A stretch of 64,000 nt of DNA from Terana coerulea. Taxonomy: Eukaryota > Basidiomycota > Agaricomycetes > Polyporales > Phanerochaetaceae. The stretch covers positions 62,001 to 126,000 of the forward strand of contig JAKOGH010000971.1 in assembly GCA_024811115.1 (NCBI GenBank), in the 5' to 3' direction. The position numbers were made by a program, and so were the translations under genes. A model generated the notes under the pieces. The model had not been told where the DNA came from and made no database searches. It worked only from the letters and a program-made list of their open reading frames with translations. Position 1 is the first letter of the stretch. Every line of letters starts with the position of its first letter. This document shows, one piece after another, positions 12,801-24,500 of this stretch.

Positions 12801-14051
12801 TCGGGCTGCTTGCTCGACTGGGATGCTGTCAATGGGTAAATGAAAGCGGATAATGGGCCTCGGGAGAACACGCACAGGGCGAGACGTCTCGCCAGCTTCA
12901 CGACGGTTCGGGAGTTGCCAGGGACTGTTTTCTGAAAAGACACCGCAGCAGATCCCATAAGCCATGTAGTACCCGGAAGTGGGCGATCGCTGCCTGTAGC
13001 TACACGCTCCATACGAGGCAAGAAAGACGGCGACTTAGAAAACGCTTGATTGGCAATGACGGGGCAGGACCTGCTTCACAGAGGGGACCATGTGGTCCGT
13101 GCGTCACTGGCCCGGAGCTGGGAGGTGAAGACGACCTGACGCTTTTTGCTGCGACGGATTTCATCTCGGCGGCGCGCAGAGAAACCGAGGAGGCAGAGGA
13201 AAACAGTGTGTTTCGCGTCAGCGGGGAACGACCTCCTGCGGTGGCCCCAAACTCAATGCAGAAGCGGGTGTCGGTCGTCTGTGGGCGATCTGGAGCAGAG
13301 AGATGGGATGAAAAAGGCGATGAACGGCTGAGCGGGTCTTGAATGTAAGAAAACGGGTGATGAAGTCTGTATGTCCGTTACGGCATGAGGGATCTAACCT
13401 TAGCGGAGTCTGCTGCGACTGGAGGGGGGCAGGGAGGCTGGAGCGTTCTCCCGCGAAGGCAGGTGAGGAGGGCGGCCGCTCGCTACGTCGTTCATAGAAC
13501 GATTCCAGGAGAAAGAACGGGCAGACGACGGTTGGAAGCGAGGTGGGGGTGCAGGACAAGTGCGTTCGGAGAACGGAGGAGATGGAGGCCATCCGGAAAA
13601 GACAATTCCATGATTAACCACACCGATCACGATCCAAAAGGCCGCAAGGAGCGCCCACGGCTGGTGGCCAACATGTGTCTGGCGCTTTGGGAGGGCCCTG
13701 CTTGTCTCGTTCCTTCACGTCGCTTCGTTCGAGTGTGGCGGCCTGCGCAGACGACAGGCGACGTCTCTTTTCTGCCGAATCGGCGCGGAAAGTGGGCTTT
13801 TCCAGCCCCCAATCGCGGCCAAACCTGCGCTCGGCATCATGTTTTCGCAGGCTTTGCCCACCAAAGAAGCTACCCAACCCCGTCGCTTTGGTCCCAACGC
13901 CTCCGAATCCGACGACTCCGCCCACTCTCAGCCAGACGCCCTCCCTACCTGCCTCTGCCCATGATAAGTAGCCGGCCGTCGTCCAGCACTATGCTCCCTT
14001 ACAACACCCCGCCTCCCTCGACTTTCCCGCCGCACCACCCGTCCGACACCC
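6837..14051. other. 7-kb GC-rich interval without a supported gene
   Basis: Parts of this interval (about 7300-7950, 9850-13500) are so GC-rich that long open frames occur by chance in most of the six frames; none carries a motif I recognise. One minus-strand stretch at about 11450-11600 ('VVCAVVANEGILWLRMYGRK') recalls a membrane helix followed by the LR-Y-YGR segment of seven-helix fungal proteins and may be a worn fragment of such a gene. Near 9325-9370 there is a short imperfect direct repeat (CCCTAAAAGCGTTCAG / CCCTAAAACGCTCAG). No tRNA, rRNA or CRISPR-like structure was seen. Confidence 0.4.
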
Positions 14052-16279
14052 ATGCCAGAGCAGACGTCGCCGTTGCTCAGGTGCCCCGACGATGTCCTCG
14101 AATTCATTGGCGTCGAGGTCGCTGCCTGTGACCCGGTCGGTCCGCCGACGGACCTCGTCGCGCTCGTGCGCTCGTGCAAGCACCTCTACTACCGCCTCTC
14201 GTTCCGCGCCAACCCGTACCTGTACGGCCGCATATTCAAGTGCATGTTCGACACGCGGGCGGCCCAACGCCGCCTCGGCGAGCAGTACACGGCCAGCGCG
14301 AACCTGGCGGCCCAGCTCAGGGTGTACCTCGCCGCGTTGCAGAGGATCAGCACCGGAGAGGTGATGGCACCTACCGCCGCGAAGGATCTGCGTACGGCCT
14401 TCTTGCTCATGATGGAGAACGACGGGCGGAATTGGGTTCAGCTGGAACGGGCCGGCCTGAAGACCTTCGTCCAGCGCTATGCGCTTGAGTTCGTGAATAA
14501 GGATCAGGAGAGGCAGCACGGTTGGCCGGCGGAGGGTCCTGGCAACGCCATAACTCTCTGCTTGTTGTGGTACACCTCTGACCACGGTGAGTCCTACATG
14601 ACTGCCCCGACTGTCCTGTCGCTTACAAGGTCTGATCCGTCTTTCCATGTCCGTCCCTCAATGACTTCATGAATCGCACCGCGCACCCGCCACATCGCAG
14701 ATAGCCTCAGTACGCTCACCCCGGAAGAGCGAGCGCGGATCATGGACATGGTCCGTCCGTTTGTCGTCGCGCCCTCCCGCTATCCGTCTTACCACCCTCC
14801 CGACAACCACTTCGACCTTCCTCTGCCGCACGACTTCTACCAGCATGTCCCGTACACGCTCCAAACGGCCCACGGTCTCTACCCGCCGTACCGCTATCCC
14901 GACCAGTCTTGCCTGAAGGTCGTTCACTACGGCCGCCTCATCGAGATTTCCATTCCCCCAGTCTCCCTGTACGCGAAGCTCGTCTATTTCGCGTGCTCGG
15001 AAGCGACACCGTACATCATCCCAGATTTTGTTCCCGACACCCGCCTCGCCGCTGCGGCGCCCCAGCCTACGAAGGAGGACTATCGCCGGTTCAACGAGCA
15101 CAAGGCTGCGCGTACCATGGACAAGGGCGACTGGGACTGGTGGAGCGCGCTCAGCGAGAGAGAACGCAGGCTGGAGGACGACGGCGTCTGGAGGCAGGGC
15201 TTGAAGTCGACGAGTGCCAAGCTTGATCCGGACTGGAACAGGATCCGCTACTGCATCGACCCGCGCGCGACCCCGAAGCTGAAAGGGGCCGTGTACGCGC
15301 ACGGCTCGCTCAACGGCTCGTTCCTTGGCCGGATGCTCGTACGTGTCGATCTTCATTTCCGCGTCCGAAAGGCTCATCTGTCTCATAGCTCCCTGACCAA
15401 AACGAGTATTTCGAGATGGTCATTAACCGGCCCTTCCGGCCTCACGTTCCTCGCATGGCGACCATGCCGCTGTCCTTCCGCCTGCGCGAACACCACTGTG
15501 TCAGCCCCTCGACGCCCGTCCGCACGGGTGGTCCCCGCACTCGCAGAACGACGACGGCATCATGAACGCGTGGTTCCCTGTGCGGACTACGTTCCAGGAA
15601 GTCGCCGATGGCCCGAAGGCCGGCGTGAAGGTCAGCTTGCACGGTGGTACAAGCTGGTATGAGAGATACCAGGACGGCAGGCCGAACTCGCACACCGAGG
15701 ACAGGTGCATGCAGTGTAGCCATGCACGCGTCGGCCGCACCCACGATCGTGAAGCGGTGGGGGCTGCCAATGATGTTTCCGGCGATGTGACTGCGTCCGG
15801 AATGGACGTCGATGAAGCGCAGGCCGGGCGCGACGCCGTGCAGGATGTGCTTGGCGACGACGCCGAGGTGGAGGCGTTGCTCGATGCGGAGATGCAAAAC
15901 ATGGACGACGGCGACGAGGCGGAGGATCGCGCGCATTACGGTGCATGCAACGGCGTGCAGGACATCGTCATCACCGGCGAGGTACGCTGCCGTCTCGCCT
16001 CGTGCACCCCCACCTTCACTCACCTCCCCGCAGACGCTGCCCGAGCACGGCGACGCGTGGGGCCACTACCGCTACTACGGGCGCGTGCGCCGGTGGGACG
16101 GGCTCATCGCGCTCGTGCGCTTCCTCGCGCACCGCCGGGACCTCGGCGTGTACGTCTTCCGCGGGCACCTCCTCGGCGGCGAGACCCTCGTCGGCAACTG
16201 GCGCGCGCGCACGACGAACCCGCAGAGCCTGCCGCTCGAAGGTCCCTTCATCGCCTCGCGCGCGCCGCACGCTGAATAA
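14052..16279 (+). CDS. F-box-like protein
   Basis: Four exons: 14052-14586, 14701-15338, 15389-15981, 16034-16279, all with GT-AG introns. The protein opens 'MPEQTSPLLRCPDDVLEFIG' and continues 'LVALVRSCKHLYYRLSF...NPYLYGRIFKCMFD'. This is the N-terminal layout of the large Agaricomycete F-box-like families, which recruit substrates to SCF ubiquitin ligases. The long remainder (about 570 residues) has no repeats I can name; it contains an acidic stretch ('DAEVEALLDAEMQNMDDGDEAED') and ends 'FIASRAPHAE'. Exon 3 is open in one frame up to 'REHHCVSP' and in another from 'NDDGIMNAWFPVRTTF' on. A single extra C in the CCCC run at 15505-15508 would restore it. Either the assembly lost a base there or the gene is freshly broken. 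Substrate unknown. Confidence 0.7.
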
Positions 16280-17053
16280 TACCCGCCGCGCCCGGCCGCC
16301 GCCGTCGCCGTCGACGCCTCATCATTATGCCTGTGGGCCCTCGCGCCTGTATTACTAATACCGTGTAGATGCCGCGTACGTACGCCCCGTCGCCGCATCG
16401 CCGCGCCCGAAAACGTCTTGAGACTTGTGTACGTACGCGACCAAGACACCCGCCTCGACCCTGGACTGTGCCCCACGGACGTTCGCCGCCTCATATACCT
16501 TTGCAATGCGCCGCAGCTGTATTATCTATTCTGTTGTTCCCACGCTAGACTATGCGCCCCGATCCATCACACCCCACTCAGCCTATGCCTGTTATATATA
16601 TACTGCCCCCTATACGACCTGCCCGCTGTATTACTAGCCCGCTGTATATTACGTGTCCGAGCGTGCTGTTTGCATTATGTGCGCGTGTATGTGCCCCCGA
16701 GTGCAGAAAACACAGCGTGCTAAACGAGATTGGCGGGCGAGGCGCGTGCGGTGGCGGCGGTGGGGTGTGGCCCTGGGCCTCGAGGGGGCCGATCGCGATC
16801 GGCGCTGGGATTGATAACGGGGGCTGGGAGAGGGCGAGCCCACGCCAACGGGTTTCACCGTCGCCCGCCCGCGGGCACCCTGAGCGACCCTGTGCGCCCG
16901 TGTGAGGTTGACGGCTCCTGGTGGTCCCAGCGGTAGCGATCGCCTGGGCGTGCTCCCCATGCGGCGGCAGCAGCTGTTCGCGGCCGAGAGGAATCGCGGT
17001 GTGATACGGAGTGGCGTAGGAGGACAAGTACGGGAGCTGAGATGCCGCGTTCG
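16280..17053. other. intergenic between convergent genes
   Basis: This holds the 3' flank of the F-box-like gene (plus) and of membrane-protein gene A (minus). The stretch 16540-16690 is pyrimidine- and TATA-rich ('TTATATATATACTG'); the rest is GC-rich with chance open frames. No supported gene. Confidence 0.5.
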
Positions 17054-18707
17054 CTACCCGCCGTGCATCTCCGGACCGCGGCAAGGAGTCCGCGGCAGGG
17101 CACTTTCAGGGTGATTCGCGGGGATAGGCGTAGACACGGTGAAGCTCTCCAGGATGTAGGTGTCAGAATTGCCTCGTCGGTAGACTGCCTCGCGCATACT
17201 CAGCATGAGCCTGCTGCCGAGCAGCGAAGGGAGCGCAGCGGACCACCTATCATACACTTGTGTTCATTAAATCGCGAGCAACGCATATGAGCACACTCAC
17301 GGGTTGAAGACGTTGATGTACTCGGGCGCACGCGCCCACACGACTGTGCACACGAGCAACTCGATGAACACTCTACATCAAACGGTGAGCCCGAGCGGCC
17401 GGCCAGACCTTGAAGAAACACTGACACGACGAAGTACACCAGGCTGTCCCGCGCCATTCTCGTCACGAGGGGCACCTGTGGGTCGTCGCTCGCGCAGTCG
17501 CCCCACGCCTTGCGTGCGACGAGCGCGAAGAGGATGGGCTCGTACACCAGGCCGGGGATCCAGAAGAGCGAGGAGACGCGGGGCAGGCCTTGGTACGCAC
17601 AGCCGGTGTTCGTCGTCAGGATCGGCATGCCTGACCGCCAAATATCAGCACAAGTGCCATCGAGGCTGTAGCGGAAGGAGACTCCGTACTCTGCAGGTGG
17701 GTCATCGTGATGACGACCAGGATGCCCATGGCGGCCACTTCCAAGCTGCACAGCACCGCCAGAAGAACCAAGATCCTCCTGCTCCGTCCGTAGAGTGCGT
17801 AGATCTGCCCGACAAACAAGGGGAGGTTACCGGCTGCGCAGGAAGGGTGGATGACTTGAGACACGCACCCGGAGCTGCAGGATTACTGCGGACAGCGCGG
17901 GTGCTCAGCGGGAGATCAACAGCGGACGACGGAACGACGGCTCACCTTGCACCGCCAGGGTGGCAAGGGTAGTTCTGCCCGTGGGATCAGCCAAACGAGC
18001 AGCAGCTTACGAGACGGTGCGCTGGGAGACTCACACAATAGCGTCGCACATCAGGAATATGATGCAGCTATGGGCCTCCGGATCAGCATAGTAGCCTTCA
18101 TGGGCATGCTACCCAAGTGCTCACTTCTGTATACGAAGACAAATGAGCATAACGGCGTGGTGGATAAAACGAGAGGGGCAACCTTAGAGGTGTTCTGACC
18201 GCTCGGTGTAGTGGGAACTGAATGAGCTCAAGGCTTAGCACTGTTGGCAACACTAGGACAAACAGCTGAACATACTTGTGTCCCAAATGTAATATAAAAA
18301 AGCGAATAATCGATTCTAGTGGGTAAAGGTGTCAGGTGGCGGCCGTCGGGGGTAAGGAGAAACTTACAAACAGGTAGAGCCAAAACGCCGGTCGTTTCTT
18401 GTCCTGCAGCCATACTAGCTTTATCTGGTGCGTAATGAAGTGACTGGTTATTCTGAGCTAGACGGTTAAGCACGTACCTCTTGGTCAAGGTTAAGCACTG
18501 AAGTAACCGCGCATGAGCTAGTTTATTCAAGTGGATGCAACCACGCACTCACTGTGATCGTAGAATAGCAGCCCAATCGCGGCACCTCTCGATCGCTTGC
18601 CAACATCGACTTGAAGGCATGAGCGCACGCCAATGTGAGAAGGCGATCCGCAACTCACGAGCATTCACGAAAGACAAGGACAGTCCAGCCGGCGCAATTG
18701 CCTCCAT
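17054..18707 (-). CDS. DUF6533-type seven-helix membrane protein, copy A
   Basis: Start ATG at 18707 ('MEAIAPAGLSLSFVNA'), then many short exons. Exon 2 reads 'DVGKRSRGAAIGLLFYDH', followed by 'MLNLDQE', 'IKLVWLQDKKRPAFWLYLF', 'NRLFAFLYYIWDT', 'CIIFLMCDAIV', 'TTLATLAVQ', 'VILQLR', 'IYALYGRSRRILVLLAVLCS' and so on. A large exon follows ('TGCAYQGLPRVSSLFWIPGL...'), then 'VFIELLVCTVVWARAPEYIN', then a C-terminal exon starting 'WSAALPSLLGSRLMLSMREA' and stopping at 17054. The first three exons fit the N-terminal DUF6533 domain found in basidiomycete multi-pass proteins of unknown function, sometimes likened to receptors; topology suggests about seven helices. Every exon I could trace joins in frame with GT-AG introns, so this copy looks intact. 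It is the most diverged of the four and lies 680 bp from the retrotransposon. Confidence 0.75.
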
Positions 18708-19386
18708 TGAAAGGAAAGAATGAATGTGATCAGGGTATTCGCGCGATAGCGGGATGGTCTGCTGGATCTAAGTCCGGAACATAATGGACGCAGGGCGCGA
18801 CGGGCCCGAGGACGCGTCGAGCAAGCTTTAAGTACCTCCACGGCGTCTTTCCGGAGCTGTAACCGGAAGCGTACCAGGCATCACACACGACGGAAGGAGC
18901 CGCGAGATCTGGGCCGCCCAGTGTCGCTGTGGCAGAGCGCGATCTGTCCGCCTCTAAGGGCAGAGTTGGACGAGGGACGTTCAGCCGCCCCGTGAAGTCG
19001 GGATCGGGGATTGGACTGACAGCCGTGGCACCGCAGCAGATCGTGAACGAGAACCGAAGGGGAGCATGGGCCTCAGGGCACCGCCGCCCAGCGACGATGC
19101 GCGTAGTTGGGAGAGGCGGGGCGAGCGGCGCTCCGCGCTGCCCGGCGTTGATGACCGTCTTGGGTGTGACATCGCGGGCGCGTTCCCCACGGGCCCTCGG
19201 ATCGCAGCCAGTGTTCAAGGCACGGGCGCGGAGGCGCTACACCTGCATCCCTCCGTCGTACACCACCATCTGCCCGAGCTGATCTAAAACAGCGAACAGT
19301 TGGCGTACGGCGGGCGCACAGATGCTAAGCGGACGTACCGCAACTTCATTCTACCGCCATGTCATCGAGTGCGCCAGACGGAAGAG
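18708..19386. other. intergenic, upstream of copy A
   Basis: The last part (about 19300-19386) is homologous to the 3' flank of membrane-protein copy C around 30240-30300: CCATGTCATCGAGTGCGCCA against CCACGTTATCGAGTGCGCCA. This shows it was once continuous with 27306 onward before the retrotransposon landed. The TSD AAGAG is at 19382-19386. No gene supported. Confidence 0.55.
19382..19386. repeat. target-site duplication AAGAG, left
   Basis: AAGAG directly precedes the TG of the left LTR and recurs at 27306-27310 after the CA of the right LTR. Five base pairs is the usual length for Ty3/gypsy integrases. Confidence 0.92.
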
Positions 19387-19787
19387 TGTTAAGACCAAAG
19401 GTCGTTGCGCAATGAGCTGGGGGCTCAATGCGACTCTGAGGGCTATTACGGAGGTTTCCCTCTAGCACGCAGAGACTGACCAGAGATATCGATGTTAATA
19501 AACAAAGAGATCGCAGTTAAGGCTATGAGGCCTTGACTGGTCGATCTTTATACTACTGTACAAGAGGATGGCGTGGGAGAGCATACTACATATCCGTACC
19601 AGTGTTGAGACTGGTAGATGAGTCTGGGCAGGGCGTAGGGTACGCTACGCTAGCTGAGTCATAGGGTATAGGGCGAGGCGAGTCAAGAGTCGCGAACCAG
19701 GGCACAGGGCGAGGTGAGTCACGAGTCGCGAACCGAGCCAGTATTGCTAATCGTTCGAAGATAAAAGAAATAATTCTGTCCGTAACA
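19387..19787 (-). repeat. 3' LTR (element sense)
   Basis: Plus-strand sequence runs from TGTTAAGACC to CCGTAACA. It is nearly identical to 26904-27305. Confidence 0.95.
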
Positions 19788-19803
19788 TTACCCCCTTTTC
19801 CAG
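19788..19803 (-). promoter_or_regulatory. polypurine tract
   Basis: On the minus strand GGAAAAGGGGGTAA lies directly against the 3' LTR (plus strand TTACCCCCTTTTCC). Position and composition fit the primer for plus-strand DNA synthesis and confirm the element's orientation. Confidence 0.85.
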
Positions 19804-19829
19804 TCTGAAAGTCTCCGACTTTCTTCAAC

Positions 19830-21539
19830 CATAGTACCGTCCTGATCGTAAGTCGGATCTTCGTCGATCTCGTACTGCGGGAGTGGGAACGCGCGGTCGA
19901 GTCGTGTACTGCGTAGGGCAATCCTTTCGCGTAGTGACCGGGCTTGTATTGGTGGCATTTCCAGCAGCGATATTGGTTGCACCATGCGCGTGTCCCTGCT
20001 CTCGCAAATCATGCATGCATCGTTGGGTTTGGGTCGATGGGAGTAGGGTGAAAACCGTGTGTTCGGCGGCGGGGTATGGTGTCGAGGAATGGCTGGCGAG
20101 GGGGTGACGAGCCTACCAGCGTGTCGCCGAAGTGGAACCCGACCCCGTGCGGTTGACTTTGTAACGCATGTCCTTGTAGCTAAGGGTGAGGGAACCAGGT
20201 CCGTCCGATTGGCTTTGAAGCGCATGTCCTTTCCTCCTCCTTTGCACTCCCTAGTATGCCTCGGTGGTATGACGGGGAGTGGGCGTGGGTCGGGGGATGA
20301 GTGACGGGGAAGCGGGTCGAGGTGCGATGGGAGGAACGTTGGCTTTTGATCGTCCATTTGGACCGGGAGGTGTCGGTGTCGGCGGGTTTGGTGGGTGCAG
20401 CCGGTGAGGGAAACGGGTTGTCCGAGGACTTTCGCTGAGCTCGTCGAAAGCTTTGATGACTTAGGGTGGACGTCTTGTTCATTCGGACGGTTCGCGTTTC
20501 ATCGGCTGTTTTCCGCCTCTTTGCCTCCTTCTGCCGCCTCTCTTTCGCGTTTAGCAGCTTTGACCTGTCGCTGTGCGGGGTTAGTGCTGCCCATGCTCGC
20601 TGGAAGTCGTTGTCGCTCTACGTCGCTGTCCGTTTCCACAGTAGCAGCCATAGATTTCGGAGCATTTGTCGGCCATTTGCCGGTGTTCTCGGAGGATCAA
20701 CGACGATGGGTTCAGCCATTGTTGTAGCGGCGTCGGAGGGGGGATCGGTATGGGTGCGTTGGATGAGTCGGACGGTGTCCGACCACGTGTAGCTCGTCTT
20801 GAAACCATTCCGACTGAGGATCGAGCGACGGTGACGACCAGGATAGAGGGTGTGTCGCGGGCGGTGGTGTAACGTAATCAAGGAGTGGAGATGCAGAGGC
20901 CGGCGGGAGAGTGAGAACATACGGCTGCTCGTCGACTCCCGGTTGCGCGACTTCCGGTCGTGGATACGCGTAGCCGAACTACCGTATGGTATGGGCTGGC
21001 GTATAGCGCGATGAATGAACTGGACACAAGTCTGGATTCGCCCACGCGTAGTAGGGATTCAGGGTTTGGTCCATGCTTAGGCAGCGTGGTGTTCGAGGCA
21101 TCGCCCGCTGATACCGAGCTCCTTCCAGTTGCTCGGCCATTTTTTGGAAGTGATCCAGATGGCGTGCTTCGGCTCTGGCGTGGATAAGGATACGACGAGG
21201 AGTAAAATCGGAGAAGAGCTCATCTCCGTCTGGAACAAGGACGGGTTCGCGAACGCACTCGAGGAGGGCACTCGATGAGTCGTTGCTTGCGTCGTTTGGC
21301 ACCGTCTCCTTGGGCGTAGTCGGCGGCGACGACTGCTCGCTGGCTGGAGAATATTCCGTCGATATGAGTATCGTATCTATAATATTCGAGTAGAGACTGA
21401 ATGAGGTTTCCGGTTCCTCGCGTTCGGCAAGGGCCGGGTCCGGAGACTTCGAGATAAGGGGAGGGTGAAGTCCTTGGTAGAATTGGCGGTGCCAATCCAA
21501 GCGAGTTGACGGTGTTAGCGATGGGTTGAAGTGTAGCAT
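19830..21539 (-). CDS. extra retrotransposon frame after the chromodomain, with a Cys-His knuckle
   Basis: An ATG at 21539 opens 186 codons ('MLHFNPSLTPSTRLDWHRQF...QGLHPPLI', then an acidic Ser/Thr/Pro-rich middle). Further proline/serine-rich coding-like pieces follow in shifted frames down to about 19830. Near 19925-19990 one frame reads 'YRCWKCHQYKPGHYAK' followed by a Cys in the next frame. This looks like a zinc knuckle with a long C-x2-C-x6-H-x4-C spacing. About 1.7 kb between the chromodomain and the polypurine tract is more than a simple 3' UTR, so a third protein is likely. I do not know its function; nucleic-acid binding is a guess from the knuckle. Confidence 0.5.
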
Positions 21540-21599
21540 TAACGAGTGGGGGCTGATGACATGTTAGGAGTGCAGGTTGGTTTAGAGGAGTGTTGAGAG

Positions 21600-24500
21600 G
21601 ATGAGGATGGTGGCCAAGTGCTGAGTCTTCTTATACTTTCGGTGAGGACCTCTGCCTTTGCCGGCTTCGTTTGTCGTCCATTGGTTTTCGTCGGACTGCC
21701 CTTTCCTTGACGAGGCTGCGTGTTGTTCGCGCCTCGATGATTCAGGATGGCTTCGACTTCGTACATCTCCTGGCCGTCCACGAGATCTGGCGGTGGGATT
21801 TCGAAGTTAGGTCCATGCTGCTCTGTCTCCTGATAAGGGGTCGGCAGGGATGCGTGGAAGGTGTCGTGACATTTCATCCCCTTTTGGTAAGGCCAGCTGA
21901 TAGACCGCGGGGGATAGAACTTTCTTAATTTTGAATGGTCCTTCCGTTTTGGTGATAGCTTTCGGTTGGGGTGCGTGCAGTTCCTTGTATCGAAGCCAGA
22001 CCTTCTGACGCTTGGGTAAAGGGTTTGAACTGACCCGTGTCTTTCTTTATCGTGAATTGCACTGCCGTGTCGAGGGCGCAGCTGCTTCTTCTTTTGCTTT
22101 GCTGTGATCTTCCATCCGAAATCTGGGTGGTAGGGACGGTTGACGATTCAAACGCTGTGGGAATTGCTTTGGGATGGGATCCGTGCGTGAGGAAGAAGGG
22201 GAATGTTTACGTTCGCGGAGTGTTCTCCGATTGTTGTGTCGCGAGGTCGGCATCGGCCAGGTAGTCTACCACCGGTGGGGTGTGCGTGGCAGAAGATCTG
22301 CGAAGGTAGGTTTCGAGTTCTTGCTTCGTTCGTTTCTCCGTCTGTTTGGGGATGATAGGCGGTGGACATGCTTCTTTTGACTCTAGGAGTCTCCAGGAGT
22401 TCTTCCGTGACCTTTGATGCGGGTGGGGGCCTCTGTCTGATAGGAATTTGTCGGGCATGCCAAATCGTTTGTAGGCGTGTCGATGGTAGAGTTCGCTGTT
22501 CTATAGCATCTATTTCCTTCGTACATGGGATAAAAATTACCCCCTTTGTAGCATCGTGGTCGACGCACGACCATTACTGAGTCTTTTCCTTCGGCCGAGT
22601 GCCGAGATGAAGTCGCCCGTTCGAAAGCGAACGGTGCGTCACATGTTCTGGTTTCAATGGAGTTAACGGTGGAATGCGTGGGGTGTGTGTTGACTTTCAT
22701 TTGTTGACAAAGAGCGCATCGCTACGAATTGTCCTACAAATGCTGCCATTCCTGGCCAGGTAGTAATCTCGGCGTAGAAGTTCCAGTGTTTTGTACTTAC
22801 GGGTGTCCTGATGACTGGGCTTACGTGGTATAGGTCTGTGATGTCGGTTAGGAGGTCTTTGTTACTTGGTACGTAGCATTTGCCGTTGAACATGAGTAGT
22901 CCGTTTTGCATGGTCCAGTCGTTTTGTTTGTGCGCAGGGTTTATATCTTCCTTGACTCACTTCTATTGCTTTGAGTCCGTATTCATCGTCTAGAGCTATC
23001 ACGAATTCGATCTCCCATGGCGTAGTCTGTGGTGATTGTGCTTCGGATGTCCTGGGACCTGGATGTTGGTGAATAAATGATCGGGAGTACTATCGCGTCT
23101 GCGAACAGTTCGTCTGGAAGGAGTGTTTACATCCTGCGTTATACGTGATCTGAGTCGTCGAGATGTCCTGAGGCGTGATATCGTGTCGGATTGCACTAGA
23201 GTGGGACCTTTGCAGTATTCGAGTTTCGTGTCGAAGTCAGCAAGAACAGTTTCCATCGTGCTTGTCTTCCGGTTTAATGCGTCCGAGCGGATGGGAAATA
23301 CGTGAGATTCTTGTGGTCTGTGAGTACTGCGTGCAGGATGGGGAGATCCGTGAATGTAATGTCTCCATTCTTGAGGGCTGCGTACTATTCCAGAATAGTT
23401 CGCGGTCGTAGATTTAAGTAGTTAGTTCGGTTGATTAAAACTTTTTGACGGGTATGCCACTGGGTGCCAGTCTCGTTTTCGTCCGGTTGTCGTAGTACCC
23501 TCCCGTCGCAAATTTAGATGCGTCTGACTTTCGATGAGGAAGGGTTTAGGCGTGTCGGGTAATATGAGGACTGGGGACGAGGTGAGCCGTTGTTTGAGGT
23601 TTGAAGGCTTTCTGGCATTCGTTGACCAATTCCAAGCTATCCCTTTTACAGTGAGCTCGTTTAAGGGGTCGCGCGAGGTCGGAAAAGTGACTGATGAAGC
23701 GTCTGTAGAAATTGCCAAATCAGAAAGGCTACGTACTTGCTTTTACCGTGGTGGGTGCCGGCCAGGTCGATTATTCCTGAATTTTCGCCTGGTCCGTAAG
23801 GACTTTATTATGCCGGATGATTACTAGGAAGTCTACTTCTTGACGTCGAATGCGCATTTCTCGAGTTTGCAATAGAGATCGTTGTCGTCTAGTTCTTCAG
23901 TCACTGCGTTTGGTTCGTTCTGCGTGTTGTTCTTCATCTTCGGAGTGAAGCATCATGTCGTCCATGTAGATAGTTAACCATCCTTCATCGACTTCGTCGC
24001 GGAATATGTGGTCCATCATTGCGGAAGGTTGCGGGGAGTTGCACATGCCGAAAAAACATAACCATTGGTTCGAACAACCCTTGATTGGTTTTAAGCGCTC
24101 CCTTCCATTGGTCGCCATCCTTGATCCTGATGTTGTTGTCATAGGCTCTGAGATCGAGCTTGGTAAAAATCGTGGATCCTTGGAGTTTGTCGATGAGTTC
24201 GCCGATGAGAGGTAGCGGATATGTATTCTTGACTGTTCCTTCGTTAAGATACCGGTAGTCTTGGCATGGTCTTGGTGGCCGTCTTTCTTGCCTGAGAAGA
24301 ATAAGGTGATGCCGTGGGGGATTTCGATGGTCGAATGTATCCTTTCGAAGATTTTCCTCTAGAAACTCCTTGAGTTTCTCACTGTTCCGAGAGGTGACAG
24401 CGGGTGCAGCTTTGCAATCTTTTGGTACAGAAGTCATCCTTTGAGGTCGATGGCGTGATCGTATGGACGGGATTCGGGAATGCGTTCGGAGGCCTTTTCT

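Noticed and set aside
15442..16023. 193-codon minus-strand frame opposite the F-box-like gene
   Set aside because: Shadow frame in GC-rich coding DNA; the plus strand has consistent exons and splice sites.
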